Part shown: one piece after another, positions 7,272 through 8,230 of the stretch
How positions within the stretch are numbered: position 1 is the stretch's first letter
Layout: each line of letters begins with the position of its first letter
Position numbers and translations under genes: made by a program
The notes under the pieces: model-generated
What the model was told of the DNA's origin: nothing
The model's input: the letters and a program-made list of their open reading frames with translations, nothing else
The model's database searches: none
NCBI GenBank assembly: GCA_900552955.1
Contig: USBO01000075.1
Coordinates: forward strand, 1-8,230
Source: an uncultured Alistipes sp.
GTDB lineage: Bacteria > Bacteroidota > Bacteroidia > Bacteroidales > Rikenellaceae
Reading direction: 5' to 3'
DNA: 8,230 nt

Positions 7272-7712
7272 TCAGTCGTCGATGTCGATCAGATTGAATT
7301 TCGGATCGAAGGTCAGTTCCAGCCCGTTGGCCAGCTTGACCTCGTACTCGCGTTTGTCGCGGTCGATCTGCACGACCGACGCATCGGGATAGTGACGCGA
7401 CACGTACTGAGCGATCTGCGGGGGAAGAACCGCGGCCGGAACCTTCGAATACTTGCAGTCGACCTCCTTCCAGTCGCCCTCCTTGGTGAACTCGATCTTC
7501 GAGCCGCCGGTGAAGATCACCTCGTAGGTCGTCTCGAAGAGTTCGCGTTCGACCTTGGCCAGCGACACCTTCTCGTCGGGGAAATGCTGCCGGATAAACT
7601 GCTGCGCCTTCTGCGGCAGCTGGGCCACGTCGATCGGACGATCGTTGTCCGCACGGGCCGTCAGCGAGCCCAGGGCAAGCACCGCGGCTGCCAGAATCAG
7701 AATCTTTTTCAT
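7272..7712 (-). CDS. Secreted PepSY-like (PF11396-type) protein
   Basis: A 146-residue exported protein, probably periplasmic. It has a signal peptide, MKKILILAAAVLALGSLTARA, probably cleaved near residue 21 before DNDRP. There is no lipobox cysteine. The mature part is an internal duplication: IDVAQLPQKAQQFIRQHFPD at 27-46 leading to YEVIFTGGSKIEFTKEGDW, then VPAAVLPPQIAQYVSRHYPD at 91-110 leading to YEVKLANGLELTFD. Each unit has the LP..A..FI..HFPD helix followed by a YEV.L..G..I.F strand pair typical of PepSY-like (DUF2874) proteins. A longer frame exists from ATG 7769. I chose 7712 because the signal peptide starts there, the upstream TAAAA-rich leader looks like a Bacteroidetes start region, and the longer start overlaps a possible promoter. 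Such genes often neighbour two-component systems, as here. The function is unproven; binding or tuning of an envelope sensor is a guess. Confidence 0.88.
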   Translation of the reverse strand: MKKILILAAAVLALGSLTARADNDRPIDVAQLPQKAQQFIRQHFPDEKVSLAKVERELFETTYEVIFTGGSKIEFTKEGDWKEVDCKYSKVPAAVLPPQIAQYVSRHYPDASVVQIDRDKREYEVKLANGLELTFDPKFNLIDIDD

Positions 7713-7766
7713 ACCGTTACGAATTTTATCGGTTAAACATCGTGTTTCATCCACGTTCGGATGATG

Positions 7767-7774
7767 CAAAGTTC
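7767..7774 (-). promoter_or_regulatory. Weak candidate -7 box for the PepSY-like gene
   Basis: Minus-strand GAACTTTG (7774-7767) matches TAnnTTTG except at the first base, and lies about 55 nt upstream of the start codon. There is no good -33 TTTG, only a TTTTTC run somewhat too far upstream. The PepSY-like gene may instead be read through from the histidine kinase gene across the 129-nt gap. Confidence 0.25.
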
Positions 7775-7841
7775 ATACGCGATTTTGAAACGGAGTTGAA
7801 AAACACCCTCCGCGCCGGCATTTTTTCCGATCGGCCGCGAT

Positions 7842-8230
7842 TCACGGCCAGCGCACCGAAAAAACATGCCGCGCCCCGTCGTGGCGGTAGCCCACGCGCA
7901 GACCGTAGTAGCGGCCCACGGCGCTGACCAGCGCAAGCCCCAGTCCGCTCGACCCCTCCTTGCGAACCCCCTGATAGAAACGCTCGAAGATCCGCTGTCC
8001 GTCGAGCGGCGCCGGGCCGTCGTTGGCCACCGTCAGCGTGCCGTCGCACAGACCGACCGCAACGGCGCCCCCTTCGGGCGTATGCAGATAGGCGTTCTTC
8101 AGCAGATTGGAGACCAGCGTCATGGCCAGCGATTCGTTCATCCGCACGACGAACGCGCCGCACGCGCGCACCGTGCAGACGATGCCGCGCCGCATGTACA
8201 CTTCGTCGCAGAGGGCCACCTGCTCGCTCA
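7842..8230 (-). CDS. Sensor histidine kinase, C-terminal ATPase domain (5' end outside window)
   Basis: The last 128 or so residues of a two-component sensor kinase. The frame stays open through base 8230 on the minus strand, so the gene continues to the right; the GTG at 8219 is internal. HATPase_c motifs, numbered from the first complete visible codon: the N box LVSNLLKNAYLHTPEGG at 38-54, a G1-like VANDGPAPL at 67-75, the F box IFERFYQG at 80-87, and the G2 box GSSGLGLALV at 92-101. It ends in FSVRWP with TGA at 7844-7842. The G1 box lacks the usual second glycine (DxGxG), a variant also met in other Bacteroidetes kinases. The phospho-acceptor histidine, sensor and membrane segments lie outside the window, so the signal is unknown. 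The PepSY-like gene follows on the same strand after 129 nt, suggesting a functional pair; the response regulator is presumably further right. Confidence 0.93.
   Translation of the reverse strand, partial: SEQVALCDEVYMRRGIVCTVRACGAFVVRMNESLAMTLVSNLLKNAYLHTPEGGAVAVGLCDGTLTVANDGPAPLDGQRIFERFYQGVRKEGSSGLGLALVSAVGRYYGLRVGYRHDGARHVFSVRWP

Noticed and set aside
7713..7769. N-terminal extension of the PepSY-like protein from ATG 7769
   Set aside because: The extra 19 residues would precede and spoil a clean signal peptide; the internal ATG at 7712 has an AT-rich leader and starts exactly at MKKILIL.
7800..7841. Possible terminator after the histidine kinase gene (GC-rich arms and a minus-strand TTTTT)
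   Set aside because: The arms pair only with a bulge (CGCGGC against GCC-G-GCG) over a long loop, too weak to call.

Overview
The window looks like chromosomal DNA from a GC-rich member of the Bacteroidales, most likely an Alistipes-like (Rikenellaceae) gut commensal. The reasons are a Bacteroidetes-type -7 box (TACATTTG) before the kinase operon, AT-rich leaders instead of clear Shine-Dalgarno sites, a PepSY-like secreted protein beside a sensor kinase, and an AraC regulator whose C-terminal DNA-binding domain looks typical of the phylum. The genus is an inference; no rRNA or marker gene is present to settle it.

Layout, left to right. (1) 1-1128, plus strand: the C-terminal 375 codons of ATP-dependent phosphoenolpyruvate carboxykinase (pckA), with a 162-nt 3' untranslated stretch and a very strong intrinsic terminator at 1291-1331. 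(2) 1332-1662: a gene-free leader with small hairpins and a possible promoter for the next gene. (3) 1663-2583, plus strand: an AraC-family regulator. (4) A shared hairpin at 2592-2620 separates it from a convergent three-gene operon read leftward from about 7069: an AraB-like FGGY sugar kinase (7010-5337), an ExuT-like MFS transporter (5322-4027) and a PF12831-type FAD-dependent oxidoreductase (4011-2641). The intergenic gaps are 14 and 15 nt. (5) 7011-7271: the operon's control region, with a good promoter, a leader palindrome and a nested dyad upstream of the promoter. (6) 7712-7272, minus strand: a small exported PepSY-like protein. (7) 8230-7842, minus strand: the C-terminal ATPase domain of a sensor histidine kinase, cut by the window edge.

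How the parts may work together. The kinase, transporter and oxidoreductase form a compact import-oxidise-phosphorylate cassette for a small soluble carbohydrate, probably a sugar acid or polyol judging by the transporter family. There is no SusC/SusD pair or glycoside hydrolase, so the substrate is probably a monomer. No arabinose isomerase or ribulose-phosphate epimerase is present, and the kinase departs from classical AraB around its catalytic aspartate. The FAD enzyme may therefore supply the ketose that an isomerase would normally make. The convergent AraC protein is the obvious candidate regulator. The histidine kinase and PepSY-like pair is a separate envelope-sensing unit, and pckA is an unrelated housekeeping gene.
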